DNA of 64,000 nucleotides from Prorocentrum cordatum (Eukaryota; Sar; Dinophyceae; Prorocentrales; Prorocentraceae), in NCBI GenBank assembly GCA_963575745.1, contig CAUYUJ010000181.1:40001-104000 (forward strand), read 5' to 3'. The notes below the pieces were generated by a model, which was not told where the DNA came from, did not search any database, and worked only from the letters and a program-made list of their open reading frames with translations. The position numbers were made by a program, and so were the translations under genes. Positions 52,945-62,876 of the stretch are shown here, in pieces. Each line of letters opens with the position of its first letter. The stretch's first letter is position 1.

Positions 52945-55900
52945 TCAACGCACACCCTTCACACGGCTGCGGCGGCCGCCACGGCCGCAACCCTTCGAGA
53001 GAGCAGCTTGGTCCTCAGCCTGCTCCGCAGCCCCGGCGCCGCCTCCTGTCTGCGCCGCAGTCTCCGCCGCCTTGATCTTCGCAGCGTCGGCAGTCAGCGC
53101 GCGCAGTACAGACTTGCTGGGCGCCGCCCGCTCGGCCCGCTCAGATGGCTTCTTGTCCTGGTTCATGATCTCCTCGGGAATTGCAGTCTTCTCATCAGGA
53201 ACAGGCTCTGCAGGGGCCTCCTCAGGAACAGGCTTCGCAGGAGCCTCCTCAGGAACAGGCTCTGCAGGAGCTCCCTCAGGAACAGGCTTTGCAGGAGCCT
53301 CCTCAGGAACGGGAGCCGCAGGCCCTGCAGGAGCCGGAGCAGGCAGCAGCTCGCCCGCCTCTGCGCCGTCAACCTTTTCGGCGTCCGCTCCTGTCTGGAT
53401 CGCATCCGCGTTCTTGTTCTCCTCAGTGGCTACCTTCTCCTCAAACTCAGCGTCAGGATCAGGAACTGCAGGAGCCTCAGGCGGCGGCTCGACCGCCTCC
53501 AGGTCCGCGCCCGCTGCCGTCTGGATCTCATCCTTTCCAGGCGCCTCCTCAAGTGCAGTGCGCGGCTGCACCCTGCCTGCCTCGGCTTCGTCTTGCATCT
53601 TCTCACCTTCTTTATCGGCGGCCTTGTGCGGCTGCTCCGCCTCGGCGCCTCCTTCCACGACGCCAGGGGCACCCTGGCCAGGCACCTCTTCACCCGTGGC
53701 AATGGCGGGCTCTGCCACAGTCGAGGCGTCGGCGTCGGGCTCCTCCTTCATTTTGTCAGTCAGCAGCGGTCGCCAGGCAGGCGCGCAGTGCTCCAGGACC
53801 GCCTCACAGAACTTCGCTGCTTCAAGCTGCTGCTCCTGAAGATACGCCAACTTGAGAGCATGTAGGTCCTCGAACGGCGACTCAAATAGACGCTGCATCT
53901 CTGGCAAGAAGGACATGCGGATGCCGAAGTTGTTAGCGTCGCATGGGATCTCCGCGTAGATGCATCCAGCTGGCAGGTAAAGCATCGTGTCTGGCCCAAC
54001 GAAGCCATGAACGAAAGGGACACTTGCTTTCGCCATCTGGTCGGCTGACTCTGCACTGATCTTTTGAAAGGCATCCTTGCATGCGGTGTATGTAGAGTTG
54101 GGCCCTAGGTACCCGGCAACCTTGGAGAACTGGGCAACGACGACGAAGCGCCGGCCTCCTACCTGTAGTTTCACGGTCGGAAGGTGGCGCGGCTCGCAGC
54201 CAAAATTCTTCGCACCTACAGGAAAGCCGAAGAGCTGAGCTTGCGTGAACTTCTCGACATCGACACCGCAAAGTAGCATTGCTTTTGGCACCTCCTTCTT
54301 GATAGCAGCGATGAACGACAACTGAGTGACATTCTTATTGATTGCCTCGGAAGATGGAAGCGTGTATGCAAGCCTACCGTTTGCAGTCTTCTTCGCAGCT
54401 TTCGTGAATCCTGCGCGAAAGGCGTTGAACAGGACCTTAGGCTGGTTCGTCTCGGCGCCGCCCTCGAACACCTTACTCTCTAAAGTCCCCTCGCTGAAGC
54501 ACAATACGAACGGTAAGTTCCAGTTGATGCATGCTGGCAAGTGCTTTTCGTCGGCATCGTATCGCGTCATGGGAGGGTGGCCCATGGACTCAAAGTCGAT
54601 CTTCATGATGGTCTTCTCTGCGGCCTCTTTCTCCTCGAGGCTCCTCTGGGCCACGACCTCAGCCTGCTTCGCCATGGCCTGGGGATCTGCTCTCGGCTTC
54701 GCGCCTTGCTTCGCAAGGGCTTTGGCAGCGACTTGCCTATTCTTCTCCTCTTCCTTCTCTCTCTTGGCTTTCAGACCTTCGGCGTGTTTGACCTCTGCTT
54801 CATGCTCAGACTTCAAGCGATCAGCGGACTTCCTCAAGGTCTTGCACAGCTCCTTCATCAAAGCAATCTGGTTATTGAACTCTACTTTCTGGGTCTCAAA
54901 CTCTTCCATGCTTGTTACTCCATCAGCAAAAGAAGCTGCCCTCGCCTCGAGCACCGACTTGGCTTGCAGGTTCGCCATGTCCTTGGAAACAAGAGACTGC
55001 ACCAATGCATCCATCGCCTGCCGTGTTTGTTCATTGTATGCTTCGCCTTCCAGACCGTTCTCTTTCTTGAAATCAACGTTGTCCTCGTAAGCCCAGAACT
55101 CCACGGCCTTCAAACGAAGTGAGCAAGCAGTGCGCAAGCGCTTCAGCACATCCCCTTCTGGTACGGTGTTCATGATTTGCCTACTGACATCAATGGCTTC
55201 CTCCAGGCGCTGCCCTTCCCTGCGGATATCCCTCTCGGCAGCGGTGTACGCCTTTTCGATCTTATCTTGCAGCGAAGCTGCATCAGCAGCTGAATCGTTG
55301 CCTGTGCCAGGGGAACCAGACGGCAATGATGCTCCAGCAGATTTCGTTGGCGTAGCCGTCGACGCCTGCGACGAAGGCACGTTGGCATTCTTTCCTGTCC
55401 GAGCTTTCTTGGGAGGGCCTGGCGCGCCGTCGTCGTCGGGCTCCACCTCTGCCATCTTGCTGAAGGGGTTCTGGACTGCTGCGAAAACCTTCCCGGGCGT
55501 CTTGGCGTAGAAGTCATCGTTCATCTTCATGTGGCCCGTCTTTAACTTCTTCTCGTCGTTCGTTATGTGCTGCGCGGTGGGGTTCCTCTTGTTGTTATAA
55601 CCGAGACGGGAGGTGTGCGTTTCGCCCTGCACGTTATTGAAGGAAAGTTTGTCAGCGACAGGGACATATATTCTCAGCTTGCCACCAGCGCACTCTGGCC
55701 GACTGCAGGACAGCGTGTCTCTGCATTCCCCAGGGCCTTCGAAGTCGCGGGTCGGGTACTTCACGGTATCAAGAACTGCTGCGAGCCAATCCTCCTCTGC
55801 CTTCTCCTTAGATTTGAGCCTCTCTGTCATCATGAATTTGACGAACCCAACGTGGTCCAACTTATCAACGACCTTCGTGTCGGTCGTGTTCGTCTCGGCC

Positions 55901-56330
55901 TTGGTGTCGATCCAGTAGGCAGCGAAGTCGAAGTCGCCTGCGGTCTTACCTCCAGCGGGGTCAGGCAAGCCGACGGTGAGCAGATACACGTCGATGGCCT
56001 CATCCATCTCCTCCGATTCCTTCTTCATGGCAGTGAACTGCTTGTCTCCCTGCCTCTTGGCCGAGCTGCTCATGTTCTCGTGCGCCCTACGATGTAAACC
56101 ACAGAATGGCGACTTGCCCTTCTTCGCATCCGCGCAGGTAAACTTGACGCACGCAGTCTTATCCTTGGCGGCCTCCACCCGTTCAGCCTTGCGCTGTTCT
56201 CGAAGCGCCTGGCGTTCAGCAGCACATGCAGAGGGAAGCTTGTCAGGCGGGATCTTATGCACGTTCCTCAAGCGCTGGAGCATCGCCTGCATATTCTCGA
56301 ACTCGGCGTTAGCCTCGCAGAGAGCACGTA
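52945..56330 (-). CDS. Large unknown protein, about 1,125 residues, single exon
   Basis: An uninterrupted frame with ordinary composition. N-terminal third: charged, with a Cys/His cluster CVKFTCADAKKGKSPFCGLH (about 56155-56095) and CSRPECAGG (about 55715) that may bind metal. Middle: long Lys/Glu-rich helical region (SEHEAEVKHAEGLKAKREKE at about 54800) likely to be coiled coil. Then a globular part ending MLYLPAGCIYAEIPCD (about 53985-53940), faintly like the D-x-L-Y-x-P-x-G strand of cupin/JmjC folds. C-terminal 300 residues are Glu/Pro/Ala-rich with a 12-residue repeat PVPEEAPAKPVP (53180-53310), ending in a basic Gly/Arg tail. The frame is open to 56502, but beyond 56330 it runs through a foldback element, so the real start is a splice junction or a Met such as the one near 56290. 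No family is recognised. Confidence 0.75.
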
Positions 56331-56331
56331 G

Positions 56332-56530
56332 AGGCCTCCTAGATGGGGTCCGAGTACATGGGGTCGAAGGATCGCGCCGCATCGCCAATGCATCGCCGAT
56401 GCATCGGCGATGCATCGGCGACACAGGCGTGGAGAAAATCGGGCTCCACATCGAGCCGCATCGTCGATGCATCGGCGATGCGGCGCAATCCTCGGACCCC
56501 ATCTACTCGGACCCCATGTAGGAGGCCTAG
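56332..56530. mobile_element. Foldback element with AGGCCTCCTA ends
   Basis: Left arm AGGCCTCCTAGATGGGGTCC, GAGTACATGGGGTC and right arm its inverse. The interior has GATGCATCGGC four times in a row and an inverse GCATCGCC set. About 190 bp, no ORF of its own, placed exactly at the 5' edge of the large unknown ORF and supplying several ATGs in its frame. Target-site duplication unclear. Confidence 0.8.
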
Positions 56531-56559
56531 AGCGCAACGAATGGAGGAAGGGGGAGGCC

Positions 56560-56650
56560 CCCGGGGAAGGAGGAGGATGAGGAGGAGGAGGCGGAGGAGG
56601 AGGAGGAGGAGGAGGAAGAGAAGGAAGTGGAGGAGGGAGGGGCAGGAGCA
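56560..56650. repeat. (GGA)n microsatellite
   Basis: GGAGGAGGA with GCGG and GAAG breaks. Confidence 0.9.
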
Positions 56651-56688
56651 GGAGCAGAAGGGGAAGAGAGAGCACATCTTTTGTTACT

Positions 56689-56805
56689 TATGAATCCCAC
56701 CAGACCTCTGGGCGTGAATCTGAATGGATTATCTCCCCCCTCGGGAAGGGGGTTATTGCTTCCCCCAGGGGGGTCCAGGGCCCGGGGCCCGGGAGGGGAG
56801 GGACT
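56689..56805. repeat. Dispersed repeat (AATCCCACCAG), copy 2
   Basis: AATCCCACCAGACCTCTGGG then a CCCCTCGGGAAGGGGG palindromic stretch, as at 24838-24980. Confidence 0.6.
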
Positions 56806-56819
56806 CAACTCTTGTAACC

Positions 56820-57210
56820 CTCGCCGTCGTCGTCGTTGTCGGTCGTTGGTCGTTGGTCGTCGTGGTGCGTCGTCGTCGTCGTTGTCGGTCGTCCAGCAAC
56901 GACCAACGACCGACGACGACGACGACGACGACGAACGCAGCGCCAGAGCTCCAGGCAGTTTTCACTCGGCACCCCGGTCCAGCAACGACCAACGACCAAC
57001 GACGACGACGACGACGCGAAAACGGCGCTGGAGCCCCAGGCAACGGGCAACGGTCCAGCAACGACCAACGACTGACGACGACGACGACGACGCGAAAACG
57101 GCGCCGAAGCTCCAGGCAATTTTCACTCGGCACCCCAGTCCAGCTGCTGGACTGGACCAGGGTGCCGAATGAAAATTGCCTGGAGCTCCAGCGCCGTTTT
57201 CGTGTACAAG
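56820..57210. repeat. Tandem blocks ending in a palindrome at 57085-57205
   Basis: CGTCGTCG and AACGACCAACGACGACGACG microsatellite is interleaved with three copies of GCGAAAACGGCGCYGRAGCY, CCAGGCA. The last copy is mirrored around AGTCCAGCTGCTGGACTGG (about 57138-57156), so 57088-57140 and 57157-57208 pair as a long stem. Confidence 0.85.
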
Positions 57211-57285
57211 TTCGAGGGGACACTTTTGAGAATTTCTGCACTGCTGCAGTTTTTCTGAAAACGTGTTCCCTCCCTGTTTTCACCT

Positions 57286-57528
57286 CTATGGTTGGTGTGC
57301 ATCCTGCGCCTGCGCCGGCGCTGGCGTCGGCGGCTTTGTTGGAGTCGATGGCGGTGGCGTCGCTGGAGTTGGCGCGCCAGTCGAAGCCAGCGACTTCGGC
57401 TTCGGCTGCTCGTCAGCGGCGGCCCCCTCGACCATGGCCTCCGCCAGGAAGTCAGCAGCGAAAGCGTCGTCGTCGACCTCCATGATGGCCCGCCCTGGGC
57501 CTGGGTCCTGGTGACCCGTGACAGCCAT
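57286..57528 (-). CDS. Small acidic, Pro-rich ORF (80 residues)
   Basis: Starts at an ATG and reads MAVTGHQDPGPGRAIMEVDD, then DAFAADFLAEAMVEGAAADE, then a Pro/Thr/Ala-rich tail to a TAG. Acidic N-terminal half with regular helix-like pattern, composition unlike the neighbouring repeats. It may be a small protein, or a first exon whose downstream intron begins near the stop, with the hairpin region behind it. No family. Confidence 0.4.
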   Translation of the reverse strand: MAVTGHQDPGPGRAIMEVDDDAFAADFLAEAMVEGAAADEQPKPKSLASTGAPTPATPPPSTPTKPPTPAPAQAQDAHQP

Positions 57529-57839
57529 CGGAAAGAATAAGATGAGAGATATGCGTCGCTCGCAGCTCGATCATTTGGGGGATGCGGAAGTCGGAGGGGC
57601 GCTGACAGGCCCTCAGGCCTCAGGGCCTCAGGGGGCCCACCAACGAGTCTGGGGATCACAGCGCATTATTATTCGAGAGCTCAACATCCAAAGTCCCAAG
57701 ACCCAAGAGACCGACAGATACCAGACTAGGCACGATACCGACTGCTTGAAACAACACGACACTGCTGACGATGAAACAATGATGCATGCGGGGGTAAGGA
57801 TCATGGGGAATTATGTTCCCAGAAGCCTCTCCGGGAACA

Positions 57840-57950
57840 TATTTCAGACGTCCTCCTGGATGATGCCAATATGCTGATGATGATGGTGATGATGTGATGA
57901 TGCTGGTGATGATGTGTTGTGTTGATGCCAATATGTTGATGATGGTGGCA
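57840..57950. repeat. GATGATGGTGATGATG low complexity
   Basis: ATGATG triplets with two copies of GATGCCAATATG. Confidence 0.8.
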
Positions 57951-58084
57951 ATGAAGAGGGCGGCGCGGCCGATCCTCATTGAGCTGCAGTAAGGACGCCG
58001 TCATCGAGGTAGTTGGCGTAGCTAAGATACCTGGCGGCTGCGCGCGCGATTGCGCCGCTGAGCTTAGACTGAGGCCTTCAGCCT

Positions 58085-58753
58085 TCAGTGGGACTCCCTT
58101 TTGGCCGCGAAGCCTGCGATGGGAGGGGTGGCGGGGTACCGAGCGATGCCGCTCTCGTCCACCCAGATGAGCACGACCTCTGCGGGGTCGGTTTCGTGGT
58201 AGTTCCAGAAGTGATGCCAGTTTGGCTGCAGCCAGATGTCTGGGACATTGCCTCGCGCTGGGAAGTGCCAGCAGTCTGGGGGTTGTAGGTGGGGAAGGGG
58301 AAGCTCCAGATATGCTGGAGCCCATGGCGGCCAAGGCCCTGGTGGGCTTGGTGGAAGATTAGGGGGTGGCTGGATCCGCTTCCCATTGCATATGGTCCCC
58401 ACGACCGCCCTTGGCCTGTCTGGCAGGTCGAGACCTGCCGGGCCACCGCCCGCGCTGGGCGGGGGGATGTCGCCATGGTGATATTTGGTGACTGAAGGCG
58501 CGAAGGCTTCCGCTGCGAAGGCGGCCTGCACCTGCTCGAAGGGCCAGGGACAGGGACAGGCTGCAGCCATGACAGCGGGCAGCCCCCCGCGCTGCGGCGC
58601 TGCAGGAGCGCGCAGGCTGCTGAGAAGTACAATGGCGATGGTGGTAAGCTGATGGTCGTTAGTCGTTAGTAGCGGCAACAGCAGAAACGTAGCGATGGAG
58701 CGAAAAAACGCTTGATCGCCGCCGCCACTGGGCAAGCTACCCGACTTCACCAC
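58085..58753 (-). CDS. Unknown Pro/Trp-rich protein, up to 222 residues
   Basis: The frame ends at a TGA at 58085. From the in-frame ATG at 58570 it reads MAAACPCPWPFEQVQAAFAA, later DIPPPSAGGGPAGLDLPDRP, WHFPARGNVPDIWLQPNWHH and VVLIWVDESGIARYPATPPI. The segment upstream of that Met is hydrophobic (ATFLLLPLL, TTIAIVLLSSL), as in a signal or anchor segment, so the true start may be farther upstream. Proline- and tryptophan-rich, with no triplet-repeat bias, so probably a real coding region. No family is recognised. Confidence 0.5.
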   Translation of the reverse strand: MVKSGSLPSGGGDQAFFRSIATFLLLPLLTTNDHQLTTIAIVLLSSLRAPAAPQRGGLPAVMAAACPCPWPFEQVQAAFAAEAFAPSVTKYHHGDIPPPSAGGGPAGLDLPDRPRAVVGTICNGKRIQPPPNLPPSPPGPWPPWAPAYLELPLPHLQPPDCWHFPARGNVPDIWLQPNWHHFWNYHETDPAEVVLIWVDESGIARYPATPPIAGFAAKRESH

Positions 58754-58779
58754 GCCCTAAAGGAAAGTACCACATCCCA

Positions 58780-59490
58780 GAAAGAAACGCTTGGGGCATC
58801 TGAGACGGTGCTATGTACATGCTAAGAACGCTGATTTTTGGCAAATATCATGCGAAACGCGTCATTTAGCCGAAATACATGTAAAACGTTAGAAAAATAC
58901 TAAAAACAAACGCTAGGGCATCATTTAGCATACAAGACACAAGACTTATCATTTTTTGCATAGAATACAAAAAATATCAACAATAATAAAAAATACCCCA
59001 AAACATCAAAAAAAAATCATAGAATATCACTCGGGCTTGAAAAACACAAAAAACGTAAAAGAAACTCAAAAAAACACAAAGGTCATTGAATGTTCGCGAA
59101 CATGCACAAAATGATCGGTGAGGGCCGCCCCGAAGGTCCCCGAAGGTCTCCCCGAAGGTCCCCGAAGGTCCCCGAAGGTCTCCCCGAAGGTCCCCGAAGG
59201 TCCCCGAAGGTCCCCCCGAAGGTCCCCGAAGGTCCCCGAAGGTCTCCCCGAAGGTCCCCGAAGGTCCCCGAAGGTCCCAGAGGCACTTGTGAGAGCATGT
59301 CGACCACAAGTGAGCACGAGTGATATTTTATGATTTTTTGTAAAAATTATATGTTTTTTAATATTTTTCAATGCGTTTCTGAATTTCAGTGTTTTTTGTA
59401 TGCCGAGTGATATTTTACAAAATTAAAGGTGTTTTTTATGCTTTTGTTTGTTTGTGTTTTGATGTTTAGTGTTTTACGCTAAATTCTCAG
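58780..59490. repeat. AT-rich region with inverted arms and GAAGGTCCCC minisatellite
   Basis: In striking contrast to the GC-rich surroundings, 58800-59080 and 59315-59480 are AT-rich. GAGTGATATT stands inverted at 59024 and direct at 59317 and 59405, and ATGATTTTTT-type words pair across the centre. The middle, 59117-59280, is about 15 units of the 11-bp CCCCGAAGGTC repeat. Confidence 0.8.
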
Positions 59491-59599
59491 AAAAGCAAGC
59501 GCAAATCTTTGTTTTTGCACGTTTCATCTGCATATGTGTTGCAATCGGCTTCAAGGAGTAACCGGGCCGCAAATGATGGCACACTGACGGCCCCATGAT

Positions 59600-59850
59600 C
59601 ATGCGACCGTCTCTGGGTCCCCTTGGGCCCCTCATTGACCCTTTTCGGAGTGCCTTGAAGGGCTCTAGTTTCAGGAGAAGCCCGATGACCAAAAGAGAGC
59701 CCAAAGAGGAGTCCAAGACGCCCAGAGGTGCCTGAGAGGACCCTGAGAGTCCAAGAGACCCCAAGAAGAGTCCAGGAGGACCCAGAGGAGTCCAAGAGGA
59801 CCCAAGAGAAGCCCAAGACGGCTCGATGCCTCTGGGGCCCTCTGGGCCCT
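59600..59850. repeat. CCAAGAGGAGTCC degenerate repeat
   Basis: GAGTCCAAGAGGACCC and GAGCCCAAAGAGG words, akin to the AAGATGGCC family. Confidence 0.7.
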
Positions 59851-59874
59851 TCTTGCCGCCCTCTGGGAGGCGCG

Positions 59875-60495
59875 GAAGAGGAGGGGGGAGGGGGGAGGAG
59901 GAGGGGCGGGCTCGCTGCGCTGTCGAGCTTGGCGTCGGGCGTCGGCGTCGGGCCCGTCGGCGCCCGTCGGCCCGTCGGGCTGGGCGTCGGGCTGCCCGGG
60001 CTGCCCTCAGGCCTCGGGCACGACCTGGGCGGGGGGCAGGAGGCAGGAGGAGGAGGAGGAGGAGGAGGAAGAGGAGGCCCAGAGCCGGAGGCGGAGGAGG
60101 AGGAGGAGGTAGAGGGTAGAGGAGGAGGGAGGAGGAGGAAGAGGATGAGAGGAGGAGGAGGAGGAGGTGCAGTGCAGGAGGAGGAGGAGGAGGAGAATAA
60201 AAGGGTAGAAGACACATGGTAACATAAAGCTGGCGGCATCAGCAGGAAGGAGGAGGAGGATGATGAGGAGGAGGAAATAAGAGGATGAGCGCCACGGAAA
60301 TAGAGGGGACCCCCAGCCCTTGCGCGCGCGCCCCAAGGACACACACAGGAGTGCCGCCTGCCCTGGAGGAGGGAGGAGGAGGAGGAGGAGGAGGAGGAGG
60401 AGGAGGAGGAGGAGGAGTCATCATCATCATCATCATCATCATCACCATCACCACCAGCATCAGCATCAGCATCATCATCATCATCATCAGCATCA
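59875..60495. repeat. (GGA)n then (CAT)n microsatellites
   Basis: GGAGGAGG at 59878-59910, 60040-60230 and 60365-60418, GTCGGC at 59935-60000, ATCATC at 60418-60495, then CCTCC to 60610. Confidence 0.95.
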
Positions 60496-60659
60496 TCCAC
60501 CTCCTCCTCCGCCTCCTGTTCCTCCTCCTCCTGTTCCTCCTCCTCCCTCCTCCCTCCTCCCTCTTCCCTCCTCCCTCATCCCTCCTTGCTGCTCCTTTCC
60601 CTCCTCCTCTTCCACCTTCTCTCGCTCCGCGCCGACCAGCCGAAAGAGGGGGAGGAGGA

Positions 60660-61045
60660 GGAGGAGAAAGAGATCAAGAACCTCGATGCCCGCTTGGTCG
60701 AACGCGTGGTCCCACTCTGATGCAAGAAGGTCATGAATCTCAGCATCCACCACATCAAGCATCATCCTCAAAGCCTGGGTCTCCGTGGCGCCGCCCTTCT
60801 CGACGAGCCCCTGGCGTCGTCGCGAGAGGAGAGGAAGCGACAGAGGCCACTGCTTTGGAGACGATGGTTGATGCGATCTCCAGTGGCACTGGAGATTCCA
60901 GGTTGGGGGGTCGAGGGCCGATCGAACCGACTCTGAGACCCTGGGGGCCTCGTCGATGAACTCATCGAGGAAATCTGCCCCCGAGTCTGAATCGACGAGC
61001 ATTGATTCGATGTGTTCGTCGGGGGTTGGAGGGCCGAATGCCTGT
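60660..61045 (-). CDS. Unknown gene, downstream exon(s)
   Basis: The minus strand reads PQAFGPPTPDEHIESMLVDS, DSGADFLDEFIDEAPRVSES, and at the other end ALRMMLDVVDAEIHDLLASE then WDHAFDQAGIEVL. Acidic, ordinary composition. The middle (about 60930-60800) is Arg/Pro/Ser-rich and contains the palindrome ATCTCCAGTGGCACTGGAGAT, so it may be an intron. It is probably the continuation of the exon at 61240-61828. Confidence 0.4.
60876..60896. repeat. Perfect 21-nt palindrome
   Basis: ATCTCCAGTGG and CACTGGAGAT pair perfectly around a single base. Located in the probable intron between two exon-like stretches. Confidence 0.8.
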
Positions 61046-61239
61046 GGCGCGTTCCGTCTCTTCCTCTCCTCTCTGACCTCCTCCCTCTTTCTCCGCCACT
61101 TACCCACCTCATTATTCACCACCTCTCCTTCTCCTCATCGCACGTGTTCCTCATCCTTCTCCTTTTCCTCTTCCTCTCATCCCTCGTTCTCATCCTCCTT
61201 CTCCTCCTACACATTCTTTGCTCAAGCCAGCCTCCAAGG

Positions 61240-61828
61240 GCAAGCTGTCGTCGTTCTGGCTGGTCAGGTCCACCACTGGCGGCGGCGCCGCCAAGCCTGA
61301 CCCAGACGATGCCAAGCCTGAGCTTAATGATGTAGTAGTCCTCCGTACCGTCTGTACCCGTAGCCGCCAATATGCCATGTCAACATCATCCAGCGGGTGC
61401 TGGTTCGTCGCGGCGGCTAAGCCTGAGCTGGGCTCAAGGTAGAGGCCCTCGACGCAGCTCAGGAACTCATCCTTGAGATCAGGCAGCGAGAAGATCTGTG
61501 CCAAGACGATGTCTGCGTCATCAGAACCTTGAAACATCGCATACGAAGTGATCTCTTTAATAATCTTATCTCTGGACATCCCTACCCGAACCTTTTTATT
61601 CGGCTCCGTCTGAGATGCTGGTTCTGCGGTGCTGATGCCCAGGTGAGTAGGAGGAGCGCAATCACGATGTGGGGTGTGATGAGCAGCACCACCAGGAGGA
61701 CCGTCAGGCGCAGCCTCCGCCTCAACATCATCACGATGGCGATCGAGCGTGCTCACCCTCATGGCAGAACTGCCCACGCATTGCTGCATAATGATATAAA
61801 TAAATGTGAATGTAATGATATTCGCCAT
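61240..61828 (-). CDS. Unknown protein, first visible exon
   Basis: The minus strand reads MANIITFTFIYIIMQQCVGS at the start, or more likely begins at the Met of MRVSTLDRHRDDVEAE, then KKVRVGMSRDKIIKEITSYA, MFQGSDDADIVLAQIFSLPD, LKDEFLSCVEGLYLEPSSG and a Ser/Thr-rich tail. Soluble, mixed charge. The region after it on the minus strand (61218-61050) is GAGGA-rich and intron-like. No family is recognised. Confidence 0.5.
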
Positions 61829-62077
61829 GTAAAGAGTTGGCTTGGCGAATCAACCTTGAAACTTGAGACTGTCGAGTGCTCTGACGTCGGCACCGAATCG
61901 ACTCCGCACGAGAAGGGAAGGACGCAGTAGCGAGGGGAGTAAACGAGGAAAGGCTGAGGATGCACAAGAGAAGATCGCATGAAAGCTTGTCTGTCCAGCG
62001 TTTTCTTCAACGCAGCATCTGACCTCGCGAAAGCTCAAGCGCTTCCGAGTCTGAAGAACAGGGCGGCTTGTGCTACG

Positions 62078-62704
62078 TCAGTCTGACGACGTGCTCGAGC
62101 CCGAGCTAGAGCTCGACGACGCGGAGGCCGAGCTCGACGTAGAGGAAGAGGAAGGATCTCGCCTGAACTCCTCTGGTATCTGCCCTGCCATCTCGCCATC
62201 TAGATCCTCGTCTGGACCCAACTCCCTGCGGTCATCAGGGGCCGACATGCGCCCAAACTCGCCTGTGCGGTCAGGGTATTGGAAGGCCATCAGCAACCAT
62301 CTCTTCATAACAAGACGCCATCTGCTTAACGCTGCCTCCAGCGTTTCACCTGCCTTCGGCTTGATGGTTCGAGTCCTGGTGCATCTGGGCTCGACCGTGC
62401 CATTCGGGCGGATCTGCGGCCGATGGAATCGGCACGTGCACTGCAGGGACACGGGCTTGCCAGGGCGCTCAGCGACGATGAAAGCGCAACCGAACCACTT
62501 GGACGACTCTGGATGCTTCTCACCATTGGCCTTCCCGCGGCGGCCCCGGCGGCGGCTGCCAGCTCCGTCGTCGCCCGCTCCTGGCGACCCTGGCGGCGCG
62601 TCTGGCGGCGGCGGCAGCGGGGGCCGCGGCGGCGAGCCTGGCTCCTCAGGCGGCGGCGCCTCCTCCGCCGGCGGCGCCTCCTCTGGCAGCGGCAGCGGGG
62701 GCTC
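62078..62704 (-). CDS. Unknown gene, last exon
   Basis: Continues in frame from 62877 if the foldback element is spliced out. It begins EEPPLPLPEEAPPAEEAPPP, a Pro/Glu-rich linker, then SSKWFGCAFIVAERPGKPVS, LQCTCRFHRPQIRPNGTVEP, RCTRTRTIKPKAGETLEAAL and WRLVMKRWLLMAFQYPD, and ends in an acidic/Ser-rich tail before the stop. The middle is a Cys/His/Trp-containing globular region (CTC, CRFH, RC). No family is recognised. Confidence 0.6.
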   Translation of the reverse strand, partial: EPPLPLPEEAPPAEEAPPPEEPGSPPRPPLPPPPDAPPGSPGAGDDGAGSRRRGRRGKANGEKHPESSKWFGCAFIVAERPGKPVSLQCTCRFHRPQIRPNGTVEPRCTRTRTIKPKAGETLEAALSRWRLVMKRWLLMAFQYPDRTGEFGRMSAPDDRRELGPDEDLDGEMAGQIPEEFRRDPSSSSTSSSASASSSSSSGSSTSSD

Positions 62705-62876
62705 CTCTAGGGCGACGAAATCTATGCATATCCACTGCTGCTGGCCAGGCTCATCCGGGGCCCAGGAGTAGTGTATACGACCTCCTGGTTTGACCAAAGA
62801 GGCGTATACAATATTCCTGGCCCCAGGATGGGCCTGGCTTGCAGCAGTGGATATGTATAAATCTCGTCGCCCTATC
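62705..62876 (-). mobile_element. 172-bp foldback element acting as an intron
   Basis: Arms meeting near 62790 match inversely along nearly their whole length: GGGCGACGARATYTATRCAT, ATCCACTGCTGC on each side, GTATAC near the centre. On the minus strand the borders are CTGGAG/GATAGGG and CCCTAGAG/GAGCCC. Removing 62876-62705 joins two long frames exactly in phase (CTG GAG + GAG CCC) as a GA-AG intron. TA stands next to GGGCG at both ends, as expected of a TA-targeting transposon. Confidence 0.75.

Noticed and set aside
52795-53865. 356- and 255-codon plus-strand frames
   Set aside because: Exact antisense of the Pro/Glu/Ala-rich C-terminal part of the large minus-strand ORF; shadow frames.
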